Source: Hyphomicrobiaceae bacterium (GTDB taxonomy: Bacteria; Pseudomonadota; Alphaproteobacteria; Rhizobiales; Hyphomicrobiaceae). From it: a stretch of DNA of 29,144 bases. A model generated the notes under the pieces. That model was not told where the DNA came from. It made no database searches and was given only the letters and a program-made list of their open reading frames with translations. The translations under genes were made by a program, and so were the position numbers. Position 1 is the first letter of the stretch. Every line of letters starts with the position of its first letter. Below are positions 15,301 through 21,655 of the stretch, piece by piece. The stretch spans positions 1 to 29,144 of the forward strand of contig JACKJI010000024.1 in assembly GCA_020638035.1 (NCBI GenBank), read 5' to 3'.

Positions 15301-15540
15301 GAGATCGCCATCACCTCCGATATCGCCATTGTCAGCCATGCGCCGGCCGATGGTGCGTTCACGCTGCCCGAAGTGTCGGGTGTTGCGGTCGTTCCCCGTC
15401 GCGCGGAAGGCAAGAAGTGCGCGCGTTCGTGGCGCATTACCACGGACGTCGGGTCCGACCCGGACTATCCCGAGCTGTCAGCCCGCGATGCCGCCGCCAT
15501 GCGCGAGATCGACTCGCTGGCTGCAAACACGGTGGGTTGA
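12397..15540 (+). CDS. ileS: Isoleucyl-tRNA synthetase, class I
   Basis: The enzyme charges tRNA-Ile with isoleucine in the cytoplasm. At 1047 residues it is longer than E. coli IleRS (~940), with a basic N-terminal extension. The HIGH motif is at 87-90 (in GNIHIGH), KMSKS at 713-717, and the editing-domain signature TTTPWTIPGN starts at 276. The anticodon-binding helical domain follows KMSKS. At the C-terminus the usual zinc ribbon is degenerate: C1008 remains, but the positions of the other three cysteines read S1011, S1028 and D1031 (KCARSW and LSARDA instead of CxxC and CGRC). The ATG at 12397 gives MADDSKAKG with a purine-rich AGAGGA 12-17 bases before. Earlier in-frame starts are less likely. 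lspA follows six bases after the stop, so both are co-transcribed, as in many proteobacteria. Confidence 0.97.
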   Translation: MADDSKAKGKAKGGAPVAGEAGGRDWGKTLYLPKTEFPMKAGLPQMEPRMLERWARIGLYDRLRERSKGKPKFVLHDGPPYANGNIHIGHALNKILKDLVVKSQQMLGHDSNYVPGWDCHGLPIEWKIEEEYRAKGREKPDFSDATGINAFRAECRAFAEKWLDVQREEFKRLGVVGDWDNPYSTMAYRAEATIAREIMKFARSGQLYRGSKPVMWSVVEKTALAEAEVEYQDYQSDMIWVKFKVIQDTDWGDAQQLRRADQACLKPAFVDASIVIWTTTPWTIPGNRAISFSSRIGYGLYEVTAAPEGNWAKVGDRYILADKLAADVMKAAKVEAYERREDVSADELRAMVCAHPLRELGYSFDVPLLDGDHVTDDTGTGFVHTAPGHGSDDYIIWMNSQKMLRERGIDTTIPFTVDADGVMTDAAPGFTGKRVLKENGDKGDANDAVIKALSQAGNIIARGRLKHQYPHSWRSKKPVIFRNTPQWFIAMDGPINARSKAVLPIFGRPTQVELEDTNRTLRQIALDEISRVDWVPAVGQNRITGMIENRPDWVVSRQRAWGVPIAVFRNTHTDEVIPGPTFKHNDELMARIETAFQEKGADVWFEDGAKERFLAGLVADPAEWERVRDVLDVWFDSGSTHAFVLEDPEAFPGLANIKRHGDGGKDRVMYLEGSDQHRGWFHSSLLESCGTRGRAPYDVVLTHGFVLDEKGQKMSKSLGNVTAPQDVMSKSGADILRLWVAASDYSDDLRIGPDILKNFSETYRKMRNTLRWMLGALGHYTEADYVELHDMPELERLMLHRLSEIGPEVRTAYAAYDYAKVISVLSQFMNTELSAFYFDIRKDALYCDAPSSVRRKAALTVIDEILRATCLWLAPILSFTAEEAWLERHVDNDEESVHLHEFPHIPREWRNEEVAARWEKVKRVRRVVTGALEIERAQKRIGSSLEAAPIVHITDRALAAAVEGVDLAEIAITSDIAIVSHAPADGAFTLPEVSGVAVVPRRAEGKKCARSWRITTDVGSDPDYPELSARDAAAMREIDSLAANTVG

Positions 15541-15546
15541 GGTCCG

Positions 15547-16083
15547 ATGTCGGAAAGCACTGACGGCGGACCGGGAGCGGGGTGGCTGTGGGGGCAGTGG
15601 TCGCGTCTTGCGCTGCGGGTCGCCGTCGCCACCATCATCGCCGATCAGGCCCACAAGTGGTGGATGATCCTCGGCCACCAGATCCGCCATGGCGAGCGGG
15701 TCTACGTCGCTCCGTTCATGGACTGGGTCTTTGTGCTGAACAAGGGGGTCAGCTACTCCCTGCTCAGTCTCGACAGTCAGACCGGTCAGTATTTCCTGGC
15801 CGTGTTCTCGGTGCTGGTCTCGGTCGGGTTGTGGGTGTGGCTTGCCCGGATGGGGACGTCCCGCCTCATGGCGGCAAGCCTGGGGCTCATCATCGGTGGC
15901 GCCATCGGCAATGCCATCGACCGAATCACGCTCGGCGGCGTGGCCGATTTCTTCTCTTTGCACGCTTTTGGGTATTACTGGTACGTCTTCAACATCGCAG
16001 ATGTGGCCATCGTTGCCGGGGTGATCGGCCTCCTGTATGACTCGATCAGCACGAGTCGCAATGCCGCCGCAAATCGGGATTAA
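15547..16083 (+). CDS. lspA: Lipoprotein signal peptidase (signal peptidase II)
   Basis: This inner-membrane aspartyl protease cuts the signal peptide of diacylglyceryl-modified prolipoproteins. The 178-residue protein has the expected four membrane helices (about 22-40, 62-75, 82-101, 108-122 or 147-165 by hydropathy; boundaries are rough). It carries the family motifs GNAIDRI (D125), GVADFF (D134) and FNIADVAI (D152), and the last two Asp are the catalytic pair. NKGVSYSLL is the variant of the usual N-x-G-x-(A/S)FSxL motif. The GAGG of its ribosome site overlaps the ileS stop codon, tying its translation to ileS. It is followed by a lipoprotein gene that would be one of its substrates. Confidence 0.96.
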   Translation: MSESTDGGPGAGWLWGQWSRLALRVAVATIIADQAHKWWMILGHQIRHGERVYVAPFMDWVFVLNKGVSYSLLSLDSQTGQYFLAVFSVLVSVGLWVWLARMGTSRLMAASLGLIIGGAIGNAIDRITLGGVADFFSLHAFGYYWYVFNIADVAIVAGVIGLLYDSISTSRNAAANRD

Positions 16084-16098
16084 CGCCTCGTCCTTAAT
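16080..16098 (+). promoter_or_regulatory. TTAACG-N5-TCCTTAAT element before lipoprotein gene
   Basis: TTAACGCCTCGTCCTTAAT overlaps the lspA stop codon and ends 47 bases before the lipoprotein start. It shares both ends and 14 of 19 bases with the element at 8174-8192, at nearly the same distance from a start codon (43 bases there). It may be a transcription factor site or promoter part. No known consensus fits exactly. Confidence 0.3.
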
Positions 16099-16145
16099 CA
16101 GACGTGCCGTCCGCCGGGGGGTGGACGATGCCGGGGGTGCCAGAC

Positions 16146-16628
16146 ATGCCGGTTCTCTTCAGCCGCTCCAAGTCGATGACGTTGGCCGCCGTTTTGGCCG
16201 CGGGCCTTGCCCTCGGCGGCTGCGGCGCAGACGAGGTCGAGCTGAACGGTAAGATCTTCGACGCGCTGGGCGTCTCCGGCGCTCAAAAGTCGAAATCCGC
16301 CGATCCCAAGGTCGCTGCCCGCAATGGACTGGTGATCCCTCCGGATACCGCGTCCCTGCCTGAGCCCGGTTCGGGCAGTAGCGTGCAGACCGAGGCCGAT
16401 ATCGCCTTCATCAACGATCCCGACCGAGCCAAAGAGGTCGACAAGGCCGAGCTGGCACGCCGTCAGGCGGAATTCTGCAAGGTTAACTACGAGCAGCCCA
16501 AGGCCCGTGGTGACCAGTCCGTCGACAGTGTTGTCGGCCCCGCCGGGCCCTGCCGCGCCACGTTCCTGTCGGCTATGAAGAATTGGACGGGTGGCGACGA
16601 GGACGAGGAAAAGGACAAGGACAAATAG
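16146..16628 (+). CDS. Outer-membrane-type lipoprotein downstream of lspA (possible BamF/DUF3035 counterpart)
   Basis: The 160-residue product has a lipoprotein signal peptide with lipobox LALGGC, C26 being the predicted lipidated residue, followed by Gly-Ala, so Lol sorting to the outer membrane is likely. The mature part contains RNGLVIPPDTASLPEPG, a short hydrophobic-proline motif, two cysteines (FCKVNYEQ and GPCRATF) that may pair, and an acidic/lysine tail. In many alphaproteobacteria the gene between lspA and the M16 pair encodes a DUF3035 lipoprotein (BamF, an accessory of the outer-membrane beta-barrel machine), and the 'PPD..LPxPG' phrase is reminiscent of it. That assignment is inference from position and a short motif. 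In-frame ATGs at 16104 and 16128 are alternative starts. Confidence 0.75.
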   Translation: MPVLFSRSKSMTLAAVLAAGLALGGCGADEVELNGKIFDALGVSGAQKSKSADPKVAARNGLVIPPDTASLPEPGSGSSVQTEADIAFINDPDRAKEVDKAELARRQAEFCKVNYEQPKARGDQSVDSVVGPAGPCRATFLSAMKNWTGGDEDEEKDKDK

Positions 16629-16995
16629 CAGTCCTCATTCCTTCGCGATCATTCCAGACCTCATACGAAGATCATGCGACATCTGCGGTGCGCAAAGGTT
16701 GTGCGCGCAAATAGGCGATCTGTCGGGATCAATGAGCCTGATCGGCACATGAACGCGTTGTCATTTGACATCGGCGGCACGAGCCCCGACATCTGATCCA
16801 ACCGCGATGCCTTCCTTGCGTATCCGGTCATCTTTCCGGGCCGGCATGTGCTTCGGGTCGTCCACCCTCGCACGGGGTCACCTCGCACCTGCTGGTGAGC
16901 TGCCGCTTCCTTTCCGGCCTGCGCGCGGAGCCGATCCATCCGCCGGCAAGCCGCGGGAGTGGTTGCTGACCCGGAGACGAAAGAGGAAAGACGAT
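16629..16995. other. Intergenic region upstream of the M16 pair
   Basis: This 367-base gap has no supported gene. The M16 frame is open upstream to 16765, but that extension lacks a signal peptide and ribosome site, whereas the start at 16996 has both. TTGACA at 16765-16770 followed after 17 bases by GACATC (16788-16793) is a possible but weak promoter. The direct repeat GTGCGC occurs twice near 16690-16710. This gap suggests that the M16 genes may be transcribed separately from the ileS-lspA group. Confidence 0.4.
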
Positions 16996-18399
16996 ATGCA
17001 GCACACCGGCCTGAGCCGCTTCTCGACCTTGGTGATTGCACTTATGACACTCGCACTCGCTCCGCAGACATCCGCCGCCGCCGCCGGCAAGTCCAAGCTC
17101 TCCCATTTCAAGCTCGACAACGGCATGGAGGTGCTGGTCATCCCCGACCATCGCGCGCCGGTCGTCACGCACATGGTGTACTACCGCGTCGGATCTGCCG
17201 ACGAGCCGCGTGGCAAGTCGGGCATTGCTCACTTCCTTGAGCACCTGATGTTCAAGTCGACCGACAAGATCCCCTCCGGCGAGTTCTCCAAGATCATCTC
17301 GCGGTTGGGCGGGCAGGACAACGCCTTCACGACGCAAGACGCAACAGCCTATTTCCAGCGCGTTGCCAAGGAGCAGCTTCCGCGGGTCATGGAGCTGGAA
17401 GCGGACCGCATGACCAACCTACGCCTCACCGACAAGGAGGTGCTGACCGAGCGCGACGTCATTCTCGAGGAGCGCCGCTCGCGGATCGAGAACAATCCCT
17501 CCGCTCTGTTCGGTGAGCAGATGGAGGCCGTGCTCTATCTCAACCATCCCTATCGCATTCCAGTGATCGGCTGGGAGCATGAGATGAAGACGCTTTCGCG
17601 CGAAGATGCTCTGACCTTCTACAAGCACTATTACGCGCCCAACAACGCGATCCTGGTCGTTGCCGGTGATGTCGAGGCCGACGAGGTGAAGGGACTGGCG
17701 GAGAAGTTCTACGGTTCGATCAAGCCGGTCGAAGGGATCGCCAACAATCGTTTCCGTCCCGACGAGCCGCCCGCCCGTGCACCGCGTCGGCTGACGCTGG
17801 AGGATGCCCGCGCGGGTCAGCCGTCTCTGCATCGCAGCTATCTCGTGCCGAGCTACCGCACGGCGGAAAAGGGTGATGCCGAAGCGCTCGATGTTCTCGT
17901 CAAGCTACTGGCTGATGGAGCGACGAGCCGCTTCTACAAGAAGGCAGTCGTCGAGGAACACATCGCGTCTTCGGCCAACGGTTACTACGACAGCAATGGT
18001 CTCGATAGCGGCAAGGTCAGTTTGTATGCCGTCGTGCAGGACAAGGCCGAGCTTCCCCGGGTTGAAGCGCTGCTTGACGGACTGATCGCCGATATCGTCG
18101 CGAACGGCGTCAGCGAGGCGGAGTTGAAGCGTGCGAAGTCCGCCTACATTGCCGACTACGTCTACGAGAGCGACAGCCAGGCGACGCTTGCCCGCCGCTA
18201 TGGCTGGGGGCTGGCGACCGGCCTCACTATCGAAGACATGGAGGCCTGGCCCGATCGCATCCGGAAAGTGACATCCGACGACGTCAAGCGCGTCGCGGCG
18301 AAGTACCTGGACCCGCGAGCGTCCGTCACGGGTACGCTGTTGCCCAAGGAGAAGGATGGCGCCAAGGCGATGCCAGCGCCGGCCGGGTCTAGGTCGTGA
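16996..18399 (+). CDS. Zinc-dependent M16 peptidase, catalytic subunit, exported
   Basis: The 467-residue protein is a processing-peptidase-like metallopeptidase of family M16B. A signal peptide or anchor is present (STLVIALMTLALAPQTSAAAA). The inverted zinc motif HFLEH has ligands H79 and H83 with catalytic E82, and the third ligand E159 lies in VILEERRSR 76 residues later. The second, structurally similar half contains the glycine-rich LADGATSRFYKKAVVEE, equivalent to the S-R-L/F-...-R/E region that helps bind substrate. GAGGAAAG is placed seven bases before the ATG. The next gene encodes a member without the zinc motif, so the two probably form a heterodimer like mitochondrial MPP alpha/beta, here in the periplasm or at the membrane. 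The substrate is unknown. Confidence 0.93.
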   Translation: MQHTGLSRFSTLVIALMTLALAPQTSAAAAGKSKLSHFKLDNGMEVLVIPDHRAPVVTHMVYYRVGSADEPRGKSGIAHFLEHLMFKSTDKIPSGEFSKIISRLGGQDNAFTTQDATAYFQRVAKEQLPRVMELEADRMTNLRLTDKEVLTERDVILEERRSRIENNPSALFGEQMEAVLYLNHPYRIPVIGWEHEMKTLSREDALTFYKHYYAPNNAILVVAGDVEADEVKGLAEKFYGSIKPVEGIANNRFRPDEPPARAPRRLTLEDARAGQPSLHRSYLVPSYRTAEKGDAEALDVLVKLLADGATSRFYKKAVVEEHIASSANGYYDSNGLDSGKVSLYAVVQDKAELPRVEALLDGLIADIVANGVSEAELKRAKSAYIADYVYESDSQATLARRYGWGLATGLTIEDMEAWPDRIRKVTSDDVKRVAAKYLDPRASVTGTLLPKEKDGAKAMPAPAGSRS

Positions 18400-18579
18400 G
18401 GCCACTCGTGCGTGCGGGCGAATGCCAAGTCCAGCAGCCGGCGTCTCATTGCGGTCGGCGCTCGGGCGCACGCTGCAAGTTTGGCCGGGAGACGATGGTG
18501 ATGCTTGAGATCAGAGCATCGGCAGCGGAGCCCCGGCGGTGTTGAAGCCCTCAAGTGTGAGCCAATCGAAGGTGAAGAG

Positions 18580-19989
18580 ATGCTCCTCGTTCGAATGGTC
18601 CCGTCGCGGACCCAGCGATTGGCGCGCGGCATCGCGCGCCTGGATATCGCGGTCTCCATTTTCGTCCTGGCACTCGCCCTCGGCCTTGCATTCTCACGAC
18701 CAGCGAGTGCCATGAAGATCCAAACGATAAAGAGCCCAGGCGGCATCGAGGCGTGGCTGGTGGAGGAGCACTCGGTGCCCCTCGTCGCCATGCGATTTGC
18801 GTTTCGCGGTGGCAGCGCACAGGACCCGGACGACAAATCGGGCCTAGCAAACTTCATGTCCGCAATGCTCGACGAGGGCGCCGGCGATCTGACCTCCAGT
18901 CAGTTTCAGGAGCGGCAGGAAGAGCTTGCCATGCGCATGAGCTACTCCGACTCGCGCGATGCGTTCTCCGGCAACTTCGAATCGTTGACCGAGAACCTTG
19001 CCGAATCCGTTGCGCTGCTGCGCCTGGCGATCAACAAGCCGCGCTTTGATGCCGACGCGGTCGAGCGCATCAGGAAGCAGCTGCTGTCGAACCTCGTTTA
19101 TTCCGAGCGTGATCCCGACAAGGTTGCCGCCAAGTCCTGGTTCGAGAGTGCGTTCCCGGGCCACCCCTATGGCCGGTCGGCCTCGGGAACGGCGGAGACC
19201 ATCAACGCCATCACTGGCGCTGATCTGGAGGCCTACCGCAAGCGCACATTTGCCCGCGAGAACCTCGAAGTTGCCGTCGTCGGCGACATCGATGCCGAGA
19301 GCCTCGGGAAATTGCTCGATGAGATCTTCGGCGACCTTCCCGCAAAGCCCGAGCTGAAGGCGATTGCAGAGACCGCGCCCGTCAAAGGCGGCGTGGAGAA
19401 GATCGTCGAGATGTCGGTTCCGCAGTCAGTTGCCGTGTTCGGCCTGCCTTCGGTCAAGCGCAAGGACCCCGATTTCATGGCGGCTTTCGTGCTGAACCAT
19501 ATTCTCGGCGGCGGCGGCTTTGCCTCGCAGCTGATGGAGGAGGTGCGCGAGAAGCGCGGCCTTGCCTACTCGGTCTACTCCTACCTGATGCCCGAGGACC
19601 ATGCCGCGGTGATGCTTGGCTCGGTCGCCACCAAGAACGAATCGATCGGCGAATCGCTCGGTGTGATCCGCGATGTCCTGAAACGCATGGCGGGCACTGG
19701 TCCGACTGCGACCGAGCTGGAGAATGCGAAGCGATATCTGGTCGGCTCTTATGCCTTGCGTTTCGACACCTCGGGCAAGATCGCCAGCCAGTTGCTCGGC
19801 CTGCAGCTGGAGGACTTCGGACCGGACTATGTGGAGAATCGCAACGCCCTGATCGAAGCGGTCACGCTGGATGACATCAAACGGGTTGCTGCCCGCTGGC
19901 TCGATCCAAGCCAGTTGATCGTCACCGTCGTCGGTAAGCCCACCAAGATGGATGCCGACGGCCGCTCTTTTGTCCAGGGTGGCGGCTGA
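18580..19989 (+). CDS. M16-family protein lacking the zinc motif, partner subunit, exported
   Basis: The 469-residue protein has an N-terminal hydrophobic segment (DIAVSIFVLALALGLAFSRPASA, cut near residue 44) and the same two-domain M16 fold as its neighbour. Where the neighbour has HFLEH, this one reads NFMSA (91-95), so zinc binding and catalysis are lost. The second half keeps LGGGGFASQLMEEVREKRGLAYSVYSY, with the conserved Arg and Tyr that position substrate in the active partner. This is the usual division of labour in paired bacterial M16B proteins. It starts at the ATG at 18580 with AAGG seven bases before; an in-frame ATG at 18595 is less likely. It lies 180 bases after the catalytic gene and in the same direction, and ends just before a strong hairpin. 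Confidence 0.92.
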   Translation: MLLVRMVPSRTQRLARGIARLDIAVSIFVLALALGLAFSRPASAMKIQTIKSPGGIEAWLVEEHSVPLVAMRFAFRGGSAQDPDDKSGLANFMSAMLDEGAGDLTSSQFQERQEELAMRMSYSDSRDAFSGNFESLTENLAESVALLRLAINKPRFDADAVERIRKQLLSNLVYSERDPDKVAAKSWFESAFPGHPYGRSASGTAETINAITGADLEAYRKRTFARENLEVAVVGDIDAESLGKLLDEIFGDLPAKPELKAIAETAPVKGGVEKIVEMSVPQSVAVFGLPSVKRKDPDFMAAFVLNHILGGGGFASQLMEEVREKRGLAYSVYSYLMPEDHAAVMLGSVATKNESIGESLGVIRDVLKRMAGTGPTATELENAKRYLVGSYALRFDTSGKIASQLLGLQLEDFGPDYVENRNALIEAVTLDDIKRVAARWLDPSQLIVTVVGKPTKMDADGRSFVQGGG

Positions 19990-20017
19990 TCCGCACCCTC
20001 CTTGTCGGGATTTGTAT

Positions 20018-20050
20018 TCAACACCCGCGGCCGCCCGCCGCGGGTGTTGA
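20018..20050 (+). terminator. Perfect 13-bp hairpin after the M16 pair
   Basis: TCAACACCCGCGG (20018-20030) pairs perfectly with CCGCGGGTGTTGA (20038-20050) around a seven-base CCGCCCG loop, 28 bases after the M16 stop and 77 bases before the pgi start. It lacks a T-run, so it may be a terminator of the GC-rich type or a structured leader of pgi. It is not inside any supported gene. Confidence 0.6.
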
Positions 20051-20127
20051 GCGTTTGGTGTCTCGTGTTGGCAGCGAGCACTAAAGTCGCTAGGGACCTC
20101 ATCAAAAGATCTGCAGCAGGTGATTCG

Positions 20128-21519
20128 ATGCCGCGTAACGATCCGCCGCGGACTGTGCACGCCGCCGCAACTCCGGCCTCCGAAACCGCGCCCGCCTACC
20201 GCCAGTCGCTCGACGGCGTGATGGCGGCGGCGATCGGCCGTCACGGGCTGTCGGAGCGGCTCTTGTGGCAGTATCTCCGCCGCGCCGTCGATCCGCTGAC
20301 GATCCTGAAGAGCAATTACCAGAGCGGCCGGCTCGCGCTGCTGACCGTCCCTGAGGATGCCGCCGACATCGACGAGGCGGAGGCGGCGCTCGCGCGACTG
20401 TCAAAGAACGCCCGTCTCATCATCTTTCTCGGCACGGGTGGCTCGGCGCTGGGTGGCCAGACGCTGGCACAGATGGCGGGCTGGAACATCCCCGGCGGAG
20501 GCGATGCCTATCAGCGCCAGCGGCCGCGCACACGCTTTCTCGATAATCTCGACGGGGCTACGCTGACCGGCGCGCTCGCCGACCTCGATCTTGCTCGCAC
20601 ACGTTTCGTCGTCACCTCGAAGTCTGGCGGCACGGCTGAGACGCTGGCGCAGGCGATCGCGGCGATCGATGCGGTCCGCAAGTCGGGCCTCGCCGAACGC
20701 ATCCCCGAGCTGTTCCTCGGCATTACCGAGCCCGCAAGGAAGGGTCGCAGCAACGGCCTGCGCGATCTGTTCGAGAGCCTGTCCATTCCCATTCTTGAGC
20801 ATCACACTGGTATCGGCGGTCGGTTCTCCTGCTTCACCAACGTTGGCTTGATCCCGGCGATGGCGCGCGGACTTGATGCACGTGCGATCCGAGCCGGCGC
20901 GCGCGAAGTCGTGATGGACATGATGGCGGCGAAGGACCCGCGTGACTTCGCGCCCGCCCGTGCTGCTGCGGCGGCGATGGCGCTCGCCCGCGAGAAGGGC
21001 ATCCGCAACGTCGTCATGATGCCTTATGCCGACCGGCTTGGCCGGTTTGCGCACTGGTTCGTGCAGTTGTGGTCCGAGAGTCTCGGCAAGAACGGGGACG
21101 GCACCAGCGCCATCGCGTGTCTGGGTCCGCTCGATCAGCACAGCCAGTTGCAGCTCTTCATGGACGGTCCGCGCGAGCACTACATCAGCATCATCCGTGT
21201 TGGCGCCGCCGGCACGGGCCCGAAGCTCGATGCGAAGCTGGCAGCGAAGGCCGGGGTGCCATTCATGGCGGGACGGCACGTCGGCGATGTCGTGACCGCG
21301 CAGGCCGAGGCAATCGCTGAGGCACTTGCCGAGGCTCGCCGCCCGGTCCGTACCATCGACATCGATACGCTGAACGAGCGATCCATCGGCGCACTCATGA
21401 TGCACCTGATGATCGAGACTATCCTTACCGGCCGCATGATGGGTATCGATCCCTTCGATCAGCCCGCCGTGGAACTGGCGAAGGTGTTGACGCGCAAACG
21501 CCTGGGCGCGCCGAGCTGA
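20128..21519 (+). CDS. pgi: Glucose-6-phosphate isomerase, short alphaproteobacterial form
   Basis: The enzyme interconverts glucose 6-phosphate and fructose 6-phosphate in the cytoplasm. At 463 residues it is shorter than the ~550 of E. coli Pgi, lacking much of the N-terminal region, but the catalytic set is complete. It has the sugar-phosphate loop SKSGGTAET (164-172), GGRFS ending at S234, base E317 in WSESLGKNGDG, H338 in DQHSQLQLF, and K452 in the C-terminal signature DPFDQPAVELAK. The SIS-type LGTGGSALGGQTL near 113-125 precedes these. The frame is open for 42 codons upstream, but that part runs through the hairpin and does not resemble the family. The ATG at 20128 (MPRNDPP) is preferred, with AGG-T about ten bases before. 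mutL follows in the same direction after 136 bases. Confidence 0.93.
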   Translation: MPRNDPPRTVHAAATPASETAPAYRQSLDGVMAAAIGRHGLSERLLWQYLRRAVDPLTILKSNYQSGRLALLTVPEDAADIDEAEAALARLSKNARLIIFLGTGGSALGGQTLAQMAGWNIPGGGDAYQRQRPRTRFLDNLDGATLTGALADLDLARTRFVVTSKSGGTAETLAQAIAAIDAVRKSGLAERIPELFLGITEPARKGRSNGLRDLFESLSIPILEHHTGIGGRFSCFTNVGLIPAMARGLDARAIRAGAREVVMDMMAAKDPRDFAPARAAAAAMALAREKGIRNVVMMPYADRLGRFAHWFVQLWSESLGKNGDGTSAIACLGPLDQHSQLQLFMDGPREHYISIIRVGAAGTGPKLDAKLAAKAGVPFMAGRHVGDVVTAQAEAIAEALAEARRPVRTIDIDTLNERSIGALMMHLMIETILTGRMMGIDPFDQPAVELAKVLTRKRLGAPS

Positions 21520-21590
21520 TTGATGTTGCCGGCCGTGTTGCGGCGTGGTGCGTTTGCAGGGCTGAGCTGCGTTTGCGGTCCGCTTGCGTG

Positions 21591-21616
21591 CAGATACGTC
21601 GGGATGTGCGTATCTG
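21591..21616. promoter_or_regulatory. Inverted repeat between pgi and mutL
   Basis: CAGATACG (21591-21598) and CGTATCTG (21609-21616) form a perfect eight-base inverted repeat with a ten-base spacer, ending 39 bases before the mutL ATG. No T-run follows, and the spacing (centre to centre 18 bases) would also suit a dimeric repressor site. Which role applies cannot be told from sequence alone. Confidence 0.35.
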
Positions 21617-21655
21617 TCTGACGAGAACGACTGAACCGAGCTCGAGGATGCGCCC

